64,000 bases of DNA from positions 1-64,000 of the forward strand of contig CAMWBY010000006.1 of NCBI GenBank assembly GCA_947172645.1, given 5' to 3'. This document shows, piece after piece, positions 34,222 through 42,174 of this stretch (its first letter is position 1; every line of letters begins with the position of its first letter). Made by a program: the position numbers and the translations under genes. The stretch comes from an uncultured Lachnospiraceae bacterium (GTDB taxonomy: Bacteria > Bacillota > Clostridia > Lachnospirales > Lachnospiraceae). The notes under the pieces are model-generated. The model was not told where the DNA came from. It ran no database searches and saw only the letters and a list, made by a program, of their open reading frames with translations.

Positions 34222-34293
34222 TGCACCCGACAGGACTCGAACCTGCATCAAAGGCGTCGGAGGCCTACGTTTTATCCATTAGACTACGGGTGC
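34222..34293 (-). tRNA. tRNA-Arg (anticodon CCG)
   Basis: The minus strand folds into a 72-base cloverleaf. The acceptor stem is GCACCCG/CGGGTGC with discriminator A. The D-arm is GTCTAATGGATAAAAC and the anticodon loop CTCCGAC has U33 and anticodon CCG. The T-arm is GCAGG-TTCGAGT-CCTGT. CCG reads the Arg codon CGG. CCA is not encoded. Confidence 0.92.
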
Positions 34294-34419
34294 TCAAATG
34301 TTACAATTTTGTTACATCTCGATTATCATATCACAAGCGGGCACCATTGTCTAGTAAAATGTTCTTAAAATTTCGTAAAAAGATAACAGTAAGGCCAACG
34401 GCCGAACTACCGCGCAAAA

Positions 34420-34451
34420 GCGCAGCCTCTCCCATATATGGGAAGCCGCGC
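34420..34451 (-). terminator. Terminator-like hairpin after the DUF5688-like gene
   Basis: An imperfect stem around TCCCATATATGGGA extends to GCGC arms, followed on the minus strand by TTTTGCG. It lies 17 bases after the stop at 34468. Confidence 0.6.
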
Positions 34452-34467
34452 CTTGCACTTGCCATTT

Positions 34468-35361
34468 TTAACCCTTCATGGCAATCTCCTGAACTTCTTC
34501 TTTCATCCTGTCATAACGGTACAGACTATATGACAGAATCTCTTCCGGGTCTACCTGGGTCGTGTTGACCTCCTCCACCATATCAAGATAAAAATCATAC
34601 TGCGCACTTCCGGCGTCCGGCAAGACAAGCACCTCGTGCACGGAACTTGGCAAAATCAGCAGGTCGGACCGCAGCCTGTCCGCCAATTCTTTTAATTTCT
34701 CCGAGTATAACATAACTGCAGCGCCGTACATCCTGTCTGCATTGGTCAGTACGTACATCTGCACTTTCCTCTCCTCCCGCGGCTTTACTCCCGTCAAGCC
34801 TGCAATCATCTCCTGCAACGGAATTAACACCTCCGGCATTCCCTGCTTCATATTGTTCTGTGCCGCCTCATAAAGCGCGTCCGCAGACTGCTCCCACATA
34901 TCCAGATGGTTATTGTGAATCAGGATGGATGCTTTTCCTAGTATTTTCTCTTCCACGGCATAGTAAAACACCACTGCCAGGTCATTCCATTTAAAATAAG
35001 GGATATCTTCCAACAGTTTCCTGTTTTTACCATAGTGGATGACCTTATAAAAAATCCTGTCCTTCACACACGCATACTCACTGAAAAAGTCCATGTCAAA
35101 GTTTACATGCCGCTCCTGTTCTTCGTATAAAGCCGCAATCTGCTCTACAATTTCCGACATATCACCCCCGCCGCAGTATTTTCTGTAAGGCTCGTCCAGG
35201 TAGATTGTCGGTGATATCTTGTCCGATTCTCTCATAATAACTATCCCTTTCAGACGGATATCGTTGTTCTTCGTCACTTCCGTAACTTTGACCGTATATT
35301 CTGCCCCCATTTTTTCCTGTAACAGATTCATAATCTCTTCTACAAATTTTCTATATTCCAT
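34468..35361 (-). CDS. DUF5688-like protein
   Basis: The 297-residue soluble protein starts MEYRKFVEEIMNLLQEKMGA; the ATG at 35361 is preferred to an upstream in-frame ATG that lacks a ribosome site. Typical phrases are GIVIMRESDKISPTIYLDEP and FFSEYACVKDRIFYKVIHYG. Later ones are PYFKWNDLAVVFYYAVEE, MYVLTNADRMYGAAVMLYS and LLILPSSVHEVLVLPDAG. Proteins of this kind occur widely in Lachnospiraceae, often in several copies, without a known function. It is a standalone gene between tRNA-Arg and efp. Confidence 0.7.
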   Translation of the reverse strand: MEYRKFVEEIMNLLQEKMGAEYTVKVTEVTKNNDIRLKGIVIMRESDKISPTIYLDEPYRKYCGGGDMSEIVEQIAALYEEQERHVNFDMDFFSEYACVKDRIFYKVIHYGKNRKLLEDIPYFKWNDLAVVFYYAVEEKILGKASILIHNNHLDMWEQSADALYEAAQNNMKQGMPEVLIPLQEMIAGLTGVKPREERKVQMYVLTNADRMYGAAVMLYSEKLKELADRLRSDLLILPSSVHEVLVLPDAGSAQYDFYLDMVEEVNTTQVDPEEILSYSLYRYDRMKEEVQEIAMKG

Positions 35362-35402
35362 CGCTCCTCTTTTCCCATTCTCTCCGGGCAAGGCAAAACA
35401 AA

Positions 35403-35434
35403 AAGACAATGGATGTCCCTACTTCCATTGTCTT
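35403..35434 (-). terminator. Terminator after efp
   Basis: An 11-bp stem (AAGACAATGGA / TCCATTGTCTT) followed on the minus strand by TTTTTG, 35 bases after the efp stop. Confidence 0.8.
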
Positions 35435-35468
35435 ATAGGCTTCATATAAAACTGATGTACAATATCTG

Positions 35469-36026
35469 TTATACTCTGGACAAATATTCGCCGGACCTGG
35501 TATCAATCTTAATAACTTCTCCCTGCTCCACAAATAAGGGAACCATAACCTTGGCGCCGGTCTCAACAATTGCAGGTTTCGTAGCTCCTGTAGCCGTATC
35601 GCCTTTGAACCCGGGCTCGGTATCCGTAATCTCCAGTTCCACGAACAGCGGCGGCTCGATTGCAAACACGTTACCGTTATAAGAACAAATTTTAACCATC
35701 TCATTCTCTTTCACAAACTTAAGCGTATCGCCCACCGCGTCTTCATTGAGCGCGATTTGGTCATAAGTCTCCGTATCCATGAAATGGAACAAATCTCCAT
35801 CCGAATATAAATACTGCATATCTTTCCTGTCAATACGTGCCTGAGGACATTTCTCAGTAGGCCTGAAAGTCTTCTCCACTACGCCTCCATTGATAATGTT
35901 CTTCAGCTTCGTCCTCACAAATGCCGCGCCTTTACCGGGCTTCACATGCTGGAACTCTATAATCTGGTAAACATTGCCTTCAAACTCAATGGTAATGCCA
36001 TTTCTGAAATCACCTGCAGATATCAT
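35469..36026 (-). CDS. efp: Translation elongation factor P
   Basis: EF-P of normal length (185 residues) with KOW-like domain I and two OB domains. [20 protein letters not shown] and the tip loop [12 protein letters not shown] (Lys near 32) are present. [19 protein letters not shown] and the C-terminal [20 protein letters not shown] are both family signatures. It rescues ribosomes stalled on proline stretches. It is the last gene of the aro-efp group and has its own 115-base leader after aroQ. No Lys-modification genes are visible nearby. Confidence 0.96.
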   Translation of the reverse strand: MISAGDFRNGITIEFEGNVYQIIEFQHVKPGKGAAFVRTKLKNIINGGVVEKTFRPTEKCPQARIDRKDMQYLYSDGDLFHFMDTETYDQIALNEDAVGDTLKFVKENEMVKICSYNGNVFAIEPPLFVELEITDTEPGFKGDTATGATKPAIVETGAKVMVPLFVEQGEVIKIDTRSGEYLSRV

Positions 36027-36141
36027 AAAATAATCCTCCTAAATTTTCACAAATATAATTCCTACTTAGTTTATACTATAAATTCTGTTTTTTCAACCTA
36101 TTTCCCGAAAAAAGCAAAAAACTTTTTACCGGTAAATCTTT

Positions 36142-36579
36142 TTACCGACATCCCGAGAGGATATAATCGACTGCCATCAGATACCCGTTAAGCCCCTTCC
36201 CGTAAATCTGCTTATCGCAGGCCGGAGCCGTGACAGACACTTTACGGAAGTCTTCCCGCTCCATAATATTTGAAATATGTACTTCCACCTTCGGCACCGC
36301 TATGCTCGCCAGCGCGTCCCTGATAGCATAACTGTAGTGAGTGTATGCGCCCGGATTGATGATGATGCCTTCCGTGCCGTCAAAATAGGCGTCCTGGATG
36401 CGGTCGATAATCGCCCCTTCATGGTTGCTCTGGAACACCTCGATTGTGCAGCCTTCCTTCTCTCCCTTCTCTGCAATCATCTTAAGCAGATAATCATAAT
36501 CCTGTGTGCCGTACACACTTTTCTCCCGTATTCCCAAAAAATTGATGTTTGGACCGTTAATTACAAGTAGCTTCATCAT
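36142..36579 (-). CDS. aroQ: 3-dehydroquinate dehydratase, type II
   Basis: The 145-residue dodecameric enzyme removes water from 3-dehydroquinate (shikimate pathway step 3). Conserved parts: LLVINGPNINFLGIREKSVYG with the catalytic Tyr, QSNHEGAIIDRIQDA, IINPGAYTHYSYAIRDAL with the catalytic His region, and VEVHISNIMEREDFR. Its ATG overlaps the aroK stop in ATGA. Confidence 0.95.
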   Translation of the reverse strand: MMKLLVINGPNINFLGIREKSVYGTQDYDYLLKMIAEKGEKEGCTIEVFQSNHEGAIIDRIQDAYFDGTEGIIINPGAYTHYSYAIRDALASIAVPKVEVHISNIMEREDFRKVSVTAPACDKQIYGKGLNGYLMAVDYILSGCR

Positions 36580-37082
36580 TCTACATATTCTCCTATCTCA
36601 CATAAAATCTGTTCAAAATCCTTGTCGTTGACATCGATGACCACATCCGCCGCCGCCCTGTAACAGCCATCACGCTCTTTTAACATCCGCGCAATCTTAG
36701 ACTGCGGGTCATCTCCCTGAAGAAGCGGCCTGGAAGTATCGTGTTTCACCCTCTCGTAAATCGTCCCGGCGTTTGCACACAGATAGAATACCTGTCCCAA
36801 TTTTCCAAGAAGCTCCCTGTTCTCTTGTCTGAGAGGCAGTCCCCCGCCCACGGATATAATCTGGTTTGCCGTGCCTTTTAACAGTTTCCGCAGACACTCC
36901 GTCTCCTTATCTCTGAAATAGGCTTCGCCGTCCGTGGCAAAAATATCCGATATCGTCCGTTTTTCTTCTTTCTCTATCTCTTTGTCCGTGTCTATGACCG
37001 TCCTGCGCAGGCGATATGATAATTTTAAACCCACCGTCGTCTTGCCGCTGCCCATAAACCCTATAAGTATTACATTCCCCAT
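36576..37082 (-). CDS. aroK: Shikimate kinase
   Basis: The 168-residue P-loop kinase phosphorylates shikimate (step 5). It has VILIGFMGSGKTTVGLKLSY (Walker A), the substrate-binding DTDKEIEKEEK region, AYFRDKETECLRKL and VISVGGGLPL. Lid residues TSRPLL and a C-terminal helix follow. It overlaps aroQ by four bases and lies 17 bases after aroE, so aroE-aroK-aroQ are co-translated. Confidence 0.95.
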   Translation of the reverse strand: MGNVILIGFMGSGKTTVGLKLSYRLRRTVIDTDKEIEKEEKRTISDIFATDGEAYFRDKETECLRKLLKGTANQIISVGGGLPLRQENRELLGKLGQVFYLCANAGTIYERVKHDTSRPLLQGDDPQSKIARMLKERDGCYRAAADVVIDVNDKDFEQILCEIGEYVE

Positions 37083-37099
37083 AAATTCATATGGCTCCT

Positions 37100-37963
37100 T
37101 TATCTGAAATGTTCTCTCAGCTTTCCGTAGACAGCTTCCGCGTCTGCCTCAGACACCTGCACCTCATTCCACAATTCATAAGCGATGATTCCCTGGTACA
37201 GCAGCATTTTAAGCCCGTTAAAAGCTTTGCCTCCATGTTCTTTGACAAGCCGCATAAACTTCGTCTCCCATGGACTGTAAATCAAGTCAAAGCCGGTATG
37301 CACTTTCTCATAAAACGCAGCGTCGGAAATGACCACATCCTCATTATGGGGCGCAAGCCCAACAGACGTCCCCTGAACCGCCAGATACTTGCCTTCAGGA
37401 ATCCGTCCGTAGTCCTCCATGCACATAGGACAGACAATCTCCCTGCCTGCCGCCCTGTTCACTTCCTCCGCCACAGTCTGCGCCCTGTTAAGCGTGCGGT
37501 TCAGCATATATACCTTCTGCGCGCCTTTTACCGCGCACAGATGGGCCACCGCCCTGGCAGCGCCACCCGCGCCAAGCAGGATAATCTGTTCCCCTTCAAT
37601 CGGTATGCCTTCCCCTGCCATGGCCCGGTACAGCCCTTCCATATCGGTATTATAGCCTTTGTATCCGCCCGCAGCCCTCACCAACGTATTGACCGCGCCA
37701 ATCCGCCTGGCAAGGGCATCCGTTTCTTTCAGCGCGGCAATCACCTCGCTTTTGTAAGGAACCGTCACATTCAGCCCCAACACGCCTAAAGCGTCCGCGC
37801 CTGCAACAGCCTCCGCCACCCGGCCTTGTTCCACAGGGAAGGGGACATAGACCAAATTATGCCCCATCCGTCCGGCAAGGGTGTTATGTATCATCGGAGA
37901 CAGCGTGTGCTCCACCGGATTGCCTATCAATCCGCAAATTTTTGTCCTTCCGTCTATTTCCAT
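37100..37963 (-). CDS. aroE: Shikimate dehydrogenase
   Basis: The 287-residue enzyme reduces 3-dehydroshikimate with NADPH (step 4). Substrate-side motifs GNPVEHTLSPMIHNTL and NVTVPYKSEVIAAL (Lys catalytic) are present, followed by the NADP fold IILLGAGGAARAVAHLCAV. A NRT-like NRTLNRAQ segment, which often signals NADP preference, comes next. It starts two bases after the yqeG stop and heads aroE-aroK-aroQ. Confidence 0.95.
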   Translation of the reverse strand: MEIDGRTKICGLIGNPVEHTLSPMIHNTLAGRMGHNLVYVPFPVEQGRVAEAVAGADALGVLGLNVTVPYKSEVIAALKETDALARRIGAVNTLVRAAGGYKGYNTDMEGLYRAMAGEGIPIEGEQIILLGAGGAARAVAHLCAVKGAQKVYMLNRTLNRAQTVAEEVNRAAGREIVCPMCMEDYGRIPEGKYLAVQGTSVGLAPHNEDVVISDAAFYEKVHTGFDLIYSPWETKFMRLVKEHGGKAFNGLKMLLYQGIIAYELWNEVQVSEADAEAVYGKLREHFR

Positions 37964-37965
37964 CT

Positions 37966-38481
37966 TTACCTTACTCCCGTTATTCTGGAACGTTTATAGA
38001 AAAACAGCACAATCCATTCCAACCTGCGTTTTAATACGATTTGTATCTCTTCTTTCGGGTGGATTGGCTTCACAAGCCATGTCCTGATACCCGCCTTTTT
38101 GGCGCCCCATACATCGGTGAAAAGCTGGTCGCCCACAAACATGGTAGTCTCCGGCGTTGTTCCCATAAGCTCCATTGCCCTGACATAATTCTTCACGGCA
38201 GGCTTGCCCGCTTTATAAATATAGCGCGAGTGCACCTTATCGTTGAACATCTTCACCCGCGGCTCTTTGTTGTTGGACAACAGGCAGCTCTCGAAGCCGG
38301 TTTCTTTCAGCTTCGCAAACAGCCTGATGCTCCTCGTATCCGCCGGCGCTCCGTGGGGCACCAATGTATTGTCAATATCAAAAATCACGCCGCGGTAGCC
38401 TTCTTTATATAGTTTACCGTAATCAATCTCATATGCGCTGTCCAGATACTCATCCGGATAAAAACGTTCAAACAATCCCAT
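37966..38481 (-). CDS. yqeG: YqeG-family HAD phosphatase
   Basis: The 171-residue product starts at ATG 38481 with GGAGG upstream. HAD class IIIA motif I is GVIFDIDNTLVPHGAP, motif II ESCLLSNNKE, Lys region KAGKPAVKNYVRAM and motif IV TTMFVGDQLFTDVWGAKKAG. Bacillus YqeG lies near aroE, matching this context. Its physiological substrate is uncertain; it may dephosphorylate phosphatidylglycerolphosphate-like compounds. Confidence 0.9.
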   Translation of the reverse strand: MGLFERFYPDEYLDSAYEIDYGKLYKEGYRGVIFDIDNTLVPHGAPADTRSIRLFAKLKETGFESCLLSNNKEPRVKMFNDKVHSRYIYKAGKPAVKNYVRAMELMGTTPETTMFVGDQLFTDVWGAKKAGIRTWLVKPIHPKEEIQIVLKRRLEWIVLFFYKRSRITGVR

Positions 38482-38587
38482 TGTTCCTCCATTCCGGGAC
38501 GTCATACATCCGTCTCCTCCTGCAAACCCTTTCCTATCATAACAAAACCCCCGGCAAATATGCAAGGGGTTTTCTGCTCTTCTTAAC

Positions 38588-38718
38588 CTCCATGATTCCG
38601 CTTTGCGGAATCTCAAATCAATGCGGAGAATGCCGTATTTTAGGCATTCTCTTGCGTGAGACTTAGTACTTCTTAGCGAAACAGCATTTGCTGTGAGCTT
38701 TAGAAGTACTTCTCACGC
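38588..38718. repeat. Dispersed hairpin-rich repeat, family 2, copy A
   Basis: Three hairpin modules in a row: GATTCCGCTTTGCGGAATC, then GAGAATGCCGTATTTTAGGC with ATTCTC, then a longer GTGAGACTTAGTACTTCT...AGAAGTACTTCTCAC arm. It matches the copy at 62771-62888 in order and orientation. It lies just 3' of the small membrane-protein gene (38742-39017) and before yqeG. Confidence 0.75.
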
Positions 38719-38741
38719 TATATTCCATCGTAACGGCTGCG

Positions 38742-39017
38742 TTACAGATTTTTCACAATCCTGTTATATCGCACTGTAAAAATAATACGTAAAATAATAC
38801 TCGCTAACATCAATAAAATATCCCACATCAGGAAAGCATACGCCTTCCCCGCCAGGGCGTCATACCATGCCGCCCCTTCCCACAGCTTGTTCCCGAAAAA
38901 AAGAAACAGAACAATAAAAAGCGCTATCACCAGAAAAATCCAACGGAACATATTGGCAACCGTCATAGGCACGCTGGCTTTCGCCACAATATCTTTTTCC
39001 TCCTGCGTCATGCTCAT
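38742..39017 (-). CDS. Small two-helix membrane protein
   Basis: The 91-residue product has an N-terminal soluble stretch and two membrane segments, MFRWIFLVIALFIVLFLFFG and AFLMWDILLMLASIILRIIF, ending in basic residues. No family is recognised. It is 11 bases downstream of nrdR and so probably co-transcribed with it. A tandem hairpin repeat follows its stop. Confidence 0.6.
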   Translation of the reverse strand: MSMTQEEKDIVAKASVPMTVANMFRWIFLVIALFIVLFLFFGNKLWEGAAWYDALAGKAYAFLMWDILLMLASIILRIIFTVRYNRIVKNL

Positions 39018-39028
39018 TCCCCGCCTTC

Positions 39029-39478
39029 CTATTCCAGTACCTTCTTAAGCTCATCCATGAAAGTATTGATATCTTTGAACTCCCGGTATACGGACGCAAA
39101 CCTGACGTAAGCGACCGCCTCCAAATCCTTTAACTTATTCATGACAAGCTCGCCAATCACCTGGCTTGGGATTTCCTTTTCTTCCATGTTAAAAACTTCC
39201 GTCTCCACCTCGTCGACCAACTGGTTAATCTGGGTGGCGCTGATAGGCCTCTTGTGGCAGGCACGCAAAACGCCCGCCTCTATCTTCGACCGGTCATAAG
39301 TCTCCCTGTTGTTGTCTTTCTTGATAATAATCAGCGGAATCGTCTCCACCTTCTCATAAGTCGTAAAACGCTTATCACATTCATCACAGACCCGGCGCCT
39401 GCGAATGGAATTGTTGTCTTCGGCAGGCCGGCTGTCGATTACTCTTGTATTTTCATGTCCGCAAAATGGGCATTTCAT
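39029..39478 (-). CDS. nrdR: Transcriptional regulator NrdR
   Basis: The 149-residue repressor of ribonucleotide reductase genes. It starts MKCPFCGHENTRVIDSRPAE, then RRRRVCDECDKRFTTYEKV (a CxxC...CxxC zinc ribbon). The ATP-cone begins LIIIKKDNNRETYDRSKIEA. It senses ATP/dATP and binds NrdR boxes; a box-like palindrome lies before nrdD at 26199-26214. Here it sits beside sigG and the YlmC-like gene, an order seen in other clostridia. Confidence 0.95.
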   Translation of the reverse strand: MKCPFCGHENTRVIDSRPAEDNNSIRRRRVCDECDKRFTTYEKVETIPLIIIKKDNNRETYDRSKIEAGVLRACHKRPISATQINQLVDEVETEVFNMEEKEIPSQVIGELVMNKLKDLEAVAYVRFASVYREFKDINTFMDELKKVLE

Positions 39479-39647
39479 CAGAGATGTCCTCCTCAGTATT
39501 ATTATGGTATTTTTAATAATATACAGTTCAACTACAGCATATTATGTTTATAATAGGTGATTTTTACAATTATGTCAACTATTTTATGGAAACCAACCTA
39601 CCAATCTGGCATAGCTTACATCCAAAAACACTATTTCGCTAATCCGC

Positions 39648-39884
39648 CTATATACACAAATCTACAATAATAATATCCGGCCCAATCTGCTTGATGTCTT
39701 TATAGCATATGACATAATTCGCATCACTGCTGCCAAACAGCCCGCACCACTTATTTTCTCCCGGAATAATCAGCTTGAAAATCTGTCCGGTGCATTCATC
39801 GAACTCAAAATCGCACACCTTCCCGAGCTTCTGGCAATTCCGCAGATTGATTACCTCTTTCTTCTTTAATTCCGAAAATAACAT
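39648..39884 (-). CDS. YlmC/YmxH-family PRC-barrel protein
   Basis: The 78-residue protein starts MLFSELKKKEVINLRNCQKL; the ATG at 39884 has GAGAGG upstream. It is a single PRC-barrel with GKVCDFEFDECTGQIFKLII and YVICYKDIKQIGPDIIIVD. Relatives are small sporulation-linked proteins of Firmicutes with unknown biochemical role, found beside sigG/sigE as here. Confidence 0.85.
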   Translation of the reverse strand: MLFSELKKKEVINLRNCQKLGKVCDFEFDECTGQIFKLIIPGENKWCGLFGSSDANYVICYKDIKQIGPDIIIVDLCI

Positions 39885-39959
39885 AGGAACCTCTCCGGGC
39901 TTTTTATTATTAAATGCATCCGCCCACAAAAAGGTTCCTAACGCTATTTTCTTCTCACA

Positions 39960-41168
39960 CTATTCCACAGAAACATAATCCCCAGACACATAACCTGTGG
40001 TACCGTCCTCCAACACAATCTCGTACCAACTCCCGTCCCCTGCGCTTCCATAACAGGTATACGTCTCCCCGTTATGCGCTTTCTTAAGCACGGTTGTCCC
40101 GGAGGTGCTCGGTTGGTCACGCACATTTACCGTCTCACTGGTAACGGTCAGCTTATATGTCTCCCTGCCGTCCGTCTCGGTATCCGTATCCGTTTCGATG
40201 CTTTGGTCGCCTCCCTGTACCTGTTCTTCGCCCTGGTTCTGCTCTTCTCCCGGTTCCTCTCCTTGCTCCTGCTGCTCTTCGCCCTCTTCCTCCTGCTCCG
40301 CCACATCACTGTAAGCCTTGGGCATATACTGCTTATATAAATTGAAGCCTAACACAGCCACCACAATCAAAACCGCGCAGCCTACAATCGCCGTCATGAC
40401 CGTAATCACATCTACGCCTTCATCGTCGTCATCATCCCAGTCATCGTCGTCCCAATCTTCATCGTCGTCTTCCCAGTCTTCATCCTCTTCTTCATAATCT
40501 TCCTCTTCCCAATCCTCTTCTTCCCAGTCTTCCTCACGGTAAACCGGACGTTTCTTCTGAGGCGGGATGGGCGACGCGGGTTTTCTCCTCATGACAGGCT
40601 CTTCCTGGCTTCTTTTAGCTTGCCCGCTTCTTGGCCCCGGGCTCTTTGACGCTCCGCCAGGCGACGCCGTATCCCTCGCCGCTTCCTGCCTGGGTGAATC
40701 ACTCCTGGCGGACACACTGCGCGCCGGCGTCCTGTTTGCCGTCGTTGCTCTGGAAGCCGCCGAACCGGAAGATGCACTTCTCGTCCCTGCGCTTCTTGCC
40801 CCTGTATTCCGTGAGGCTCCCCCTCCGGACGAGACGCTTTTGCCGCCGCTTCTTGCCGCCGTGCCGGAAGGTGCGGAAGTCCTGCGCACAGCGCCGTCTT
40901 TCTTCTTATCCGCCTTAATCTCCGCCTCCGTCTCCGAAAGGATATTCCTCTCAATCGCATCAATGGGGATATCTATCGTCTCGTCCGATATCTTATGTGC
41001 ATTCCCGAAAGCCGCCACCGGCCTGCCGCACTCCGGACAGAACTTCACCCCGTCACGCAGCACGGCGCCGCATCCCTGGCATCGCTTTTCTTTTATCGCT
41101 CTGGCGCCGCATTTGGGGCAGAATTGGTCTGTCTCCATCAAACGGGCGCCACAATTCGTACATTTCAT
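39960..41168 (-). CDS. Zinc-ribbon, low-complexity, membrane-anchored SH3 protein
   Basis: The 402-residue protein has an unusual order. Two zinc ribbons come first (MKCTNCGARL...CPKCGARA and CQGCGAVL...CPECGRPV, residues 1-55). A Ser/Ala/Arg-rich stretch follows (about 100-190) and then a very acidic run of Glu, Asp and Trp (about 215-255). A membrane helix follows (VITVMTAIVGCAVLIVVAVL, about 260-280), then an acidic linker and one C-terminal SH3b domain (ETVNVRDQPSTSGTTVLKKA). The head would be cytoplasmic and the SH3 domain outside, near the wall. No enzymatic motif. A large plus-strand open frame inside it is a composition artefact. Confidence 0.8.
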   Translation of the reverse strand: MKCTNCGARLMETDQFCPKCGARAIKEKRCQGCGAVLRDGVKFCPECGRPVAAFGNAHKISDETIDIPIDAIERNILSETEAEIKADKKKDGAVRRTSAPSGTAARSGGKSVSSGGGASRNTGARSAGTRSASSGSAASRATTANRTPARSVSARSDSPRQEAARDTASPGGASKSPGPRSGQAKRSQEEPVMRRKPASPIPPQKKRPVYREEDWEEEDWEEEDYEEEDEDWEDDDEDWDDDDWDDDDDEGVDVITVMTAIVGCAVLIVVAVLGFNLYKQYMPKAYSDVAEQEEEGEEQQEQGEEPGEEQNQGEEQVQGGDQSIETDTDTETDGRETYKLTVTSETVNVRDQPSTSGTTVLKKAHNGETYTCYGSAGDGSWYEIVLEDGTTGYVSGDYVSVE

Positions 41169-41308
41169 GCCTACTTCACCTCGTCATTTCCGTGGCTGCC
41201 TGGTTCTGACCGGCACAGTCACACATTTTCCTCTATTAATGTACCAAAAAACTTGCTTTTTGTAAAATGGTAACGGCATTTTTTTCCTTAATTTCCTCTT
41301 AAGTTTCA

Positions 41309-41338
41309 TGAATAATTCCAACCGATTCGTACATCCTT
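41309..41338 (+). promoter_or_regulatory. Sigma-G/sigma-F-type promoter before sigG
   Basis: TGAATA (41309-41314), 17 bases, CATCCTT (41332-41338). This resembles the forespore consensus TGNATA-N17-18-CATACTA with 5 of 7 matches in the second box. It lies 43 bases before the sigG start and would allow autoregulation. Confidence 0.6.
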
Positions 41339-41380
41339 GTTAGAAAAGGTATTTTGCAAACGGAAAGGCTGGGTATAAAC

Positions 41381-42160
41381 ATGGTACAGGGTAAAGTAGA
41401 AATCTGCGGCGTCAATACATCCAAGCTGCCGCTTTTAAAAAATGCAGAAAAAGAAGAATTATTCAAACGCATCGGCGATGGTGACGACGATGCCCGCAAA
41501 GAATATATCAACGGCAACCTCCGTCTTGTCCTAAGCGTTATCAAACGATTCCATTCCAGTAATGAAAACGTGGACGACTTGTTCCAAATCGGCTGTATCG
41601 GACTAATCAAAGCCATCGACAACTTTGACAGTACTCTAAACGTGAAATTCTCCACATATGCCGTCCCCATGATAGTAGGGGAAATCAGGAGATACCTGCG
41701 CGACGCCAACAGCATCCGTGTCTCCCGCTCCCTCAAGGATACCGCCTACAAAGCCATCTATGCCAAAGAGCACCTTACCCGCGTAAACTCCAAAGAACCA
41801 ACCGTCACAGAAATTGCAGACGAAATCGGCATTCCCAAGGAAGATATCGTCTACGCCCTGGACGCTATCCAAAGCCCTATGAGTCTCTACGAGCCGGTCT
41901 ATACCGACGGGGGCGACACGCTCTATGTGATGGATCAAATCAGCGACAAAAAAAACCGCGAAGAAATCTGGGTGGAACATATTTCCTTAAGCGAAGCCAT
42001 GAAAAAATTAAGCGAACGGGAATATGAAATCATCACACTGCGCTTCTTCGAAGGAAAGACACAGATGGAAGTGGCTAATAAAATAGGCATCTCTCAAGCC
42101 CAGGTGTCCAGACTTGAGAAAAATGCCTTAAAAACCATGCGGCTGTACCTGACCGCATAA
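41381..42160 (+). CDS. sigG: Sporulation sigma factor G
   Basis: The 259-residue forespore sigma factor. MVQGKVEICGVNTSKLPLLK at the start is the characteristic sigma-G head, followed by GNLRLVLSVIKRFHSSNENV (region 2), VKFSTYAVPMIVGEIRRYLR and a region 4 HTH, TQMEVANKIGISQAQVSRLE. The start at 41381 is preferred because family members begin here; an in-frame upstream ATG exists. It is transcribed convergently to the response-regulator gene and carries a forespore-type promoter. It directs late forespore genes. Confidence 0.95.
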   Translation: MVQGKVEICGVNTSKLPLLKNAEKEELFKRIGDGDDDARKEYINGNLRLVLSVIKRFHSSNENVDDLFQIGCIGLIKAIDNFDSTLNVKFSTYAVPMIVGEIRRYLRDANSIRVSRSLKDTAYKAIYAKEHLTRVNSKEPTVTEIADEIGIPKEDIVYALDAIQSPMSLYEPVYTDGGDTLYVMDQISDKKNREEIWVEHISLSEAMKKLSEREYEIITLRFFEGKTQMEVANKIGISQAQVSRLEKNALKTMRLYLTA

Positions 42161-42174
42161 GATTTCACTCCATA

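Noticed and set aside
34108..34568. Two plus-strand frames crossing tRNA-Arg
   Set aside because: They read through the tRNA on the opposite strand and a repeat; false ORFs.
40567..41265. 232-codon plus-strand frame opposite the zinc-ribbon protein
   Set aside because: Arises from the Ser/Ala/Arg and acidic low-complexity coding; no support as a gene.
41948..41955. A8 run in sigG
   Set aside because: Encodes Lys-Lys-Asn in frame; no sign of a second frame joining.
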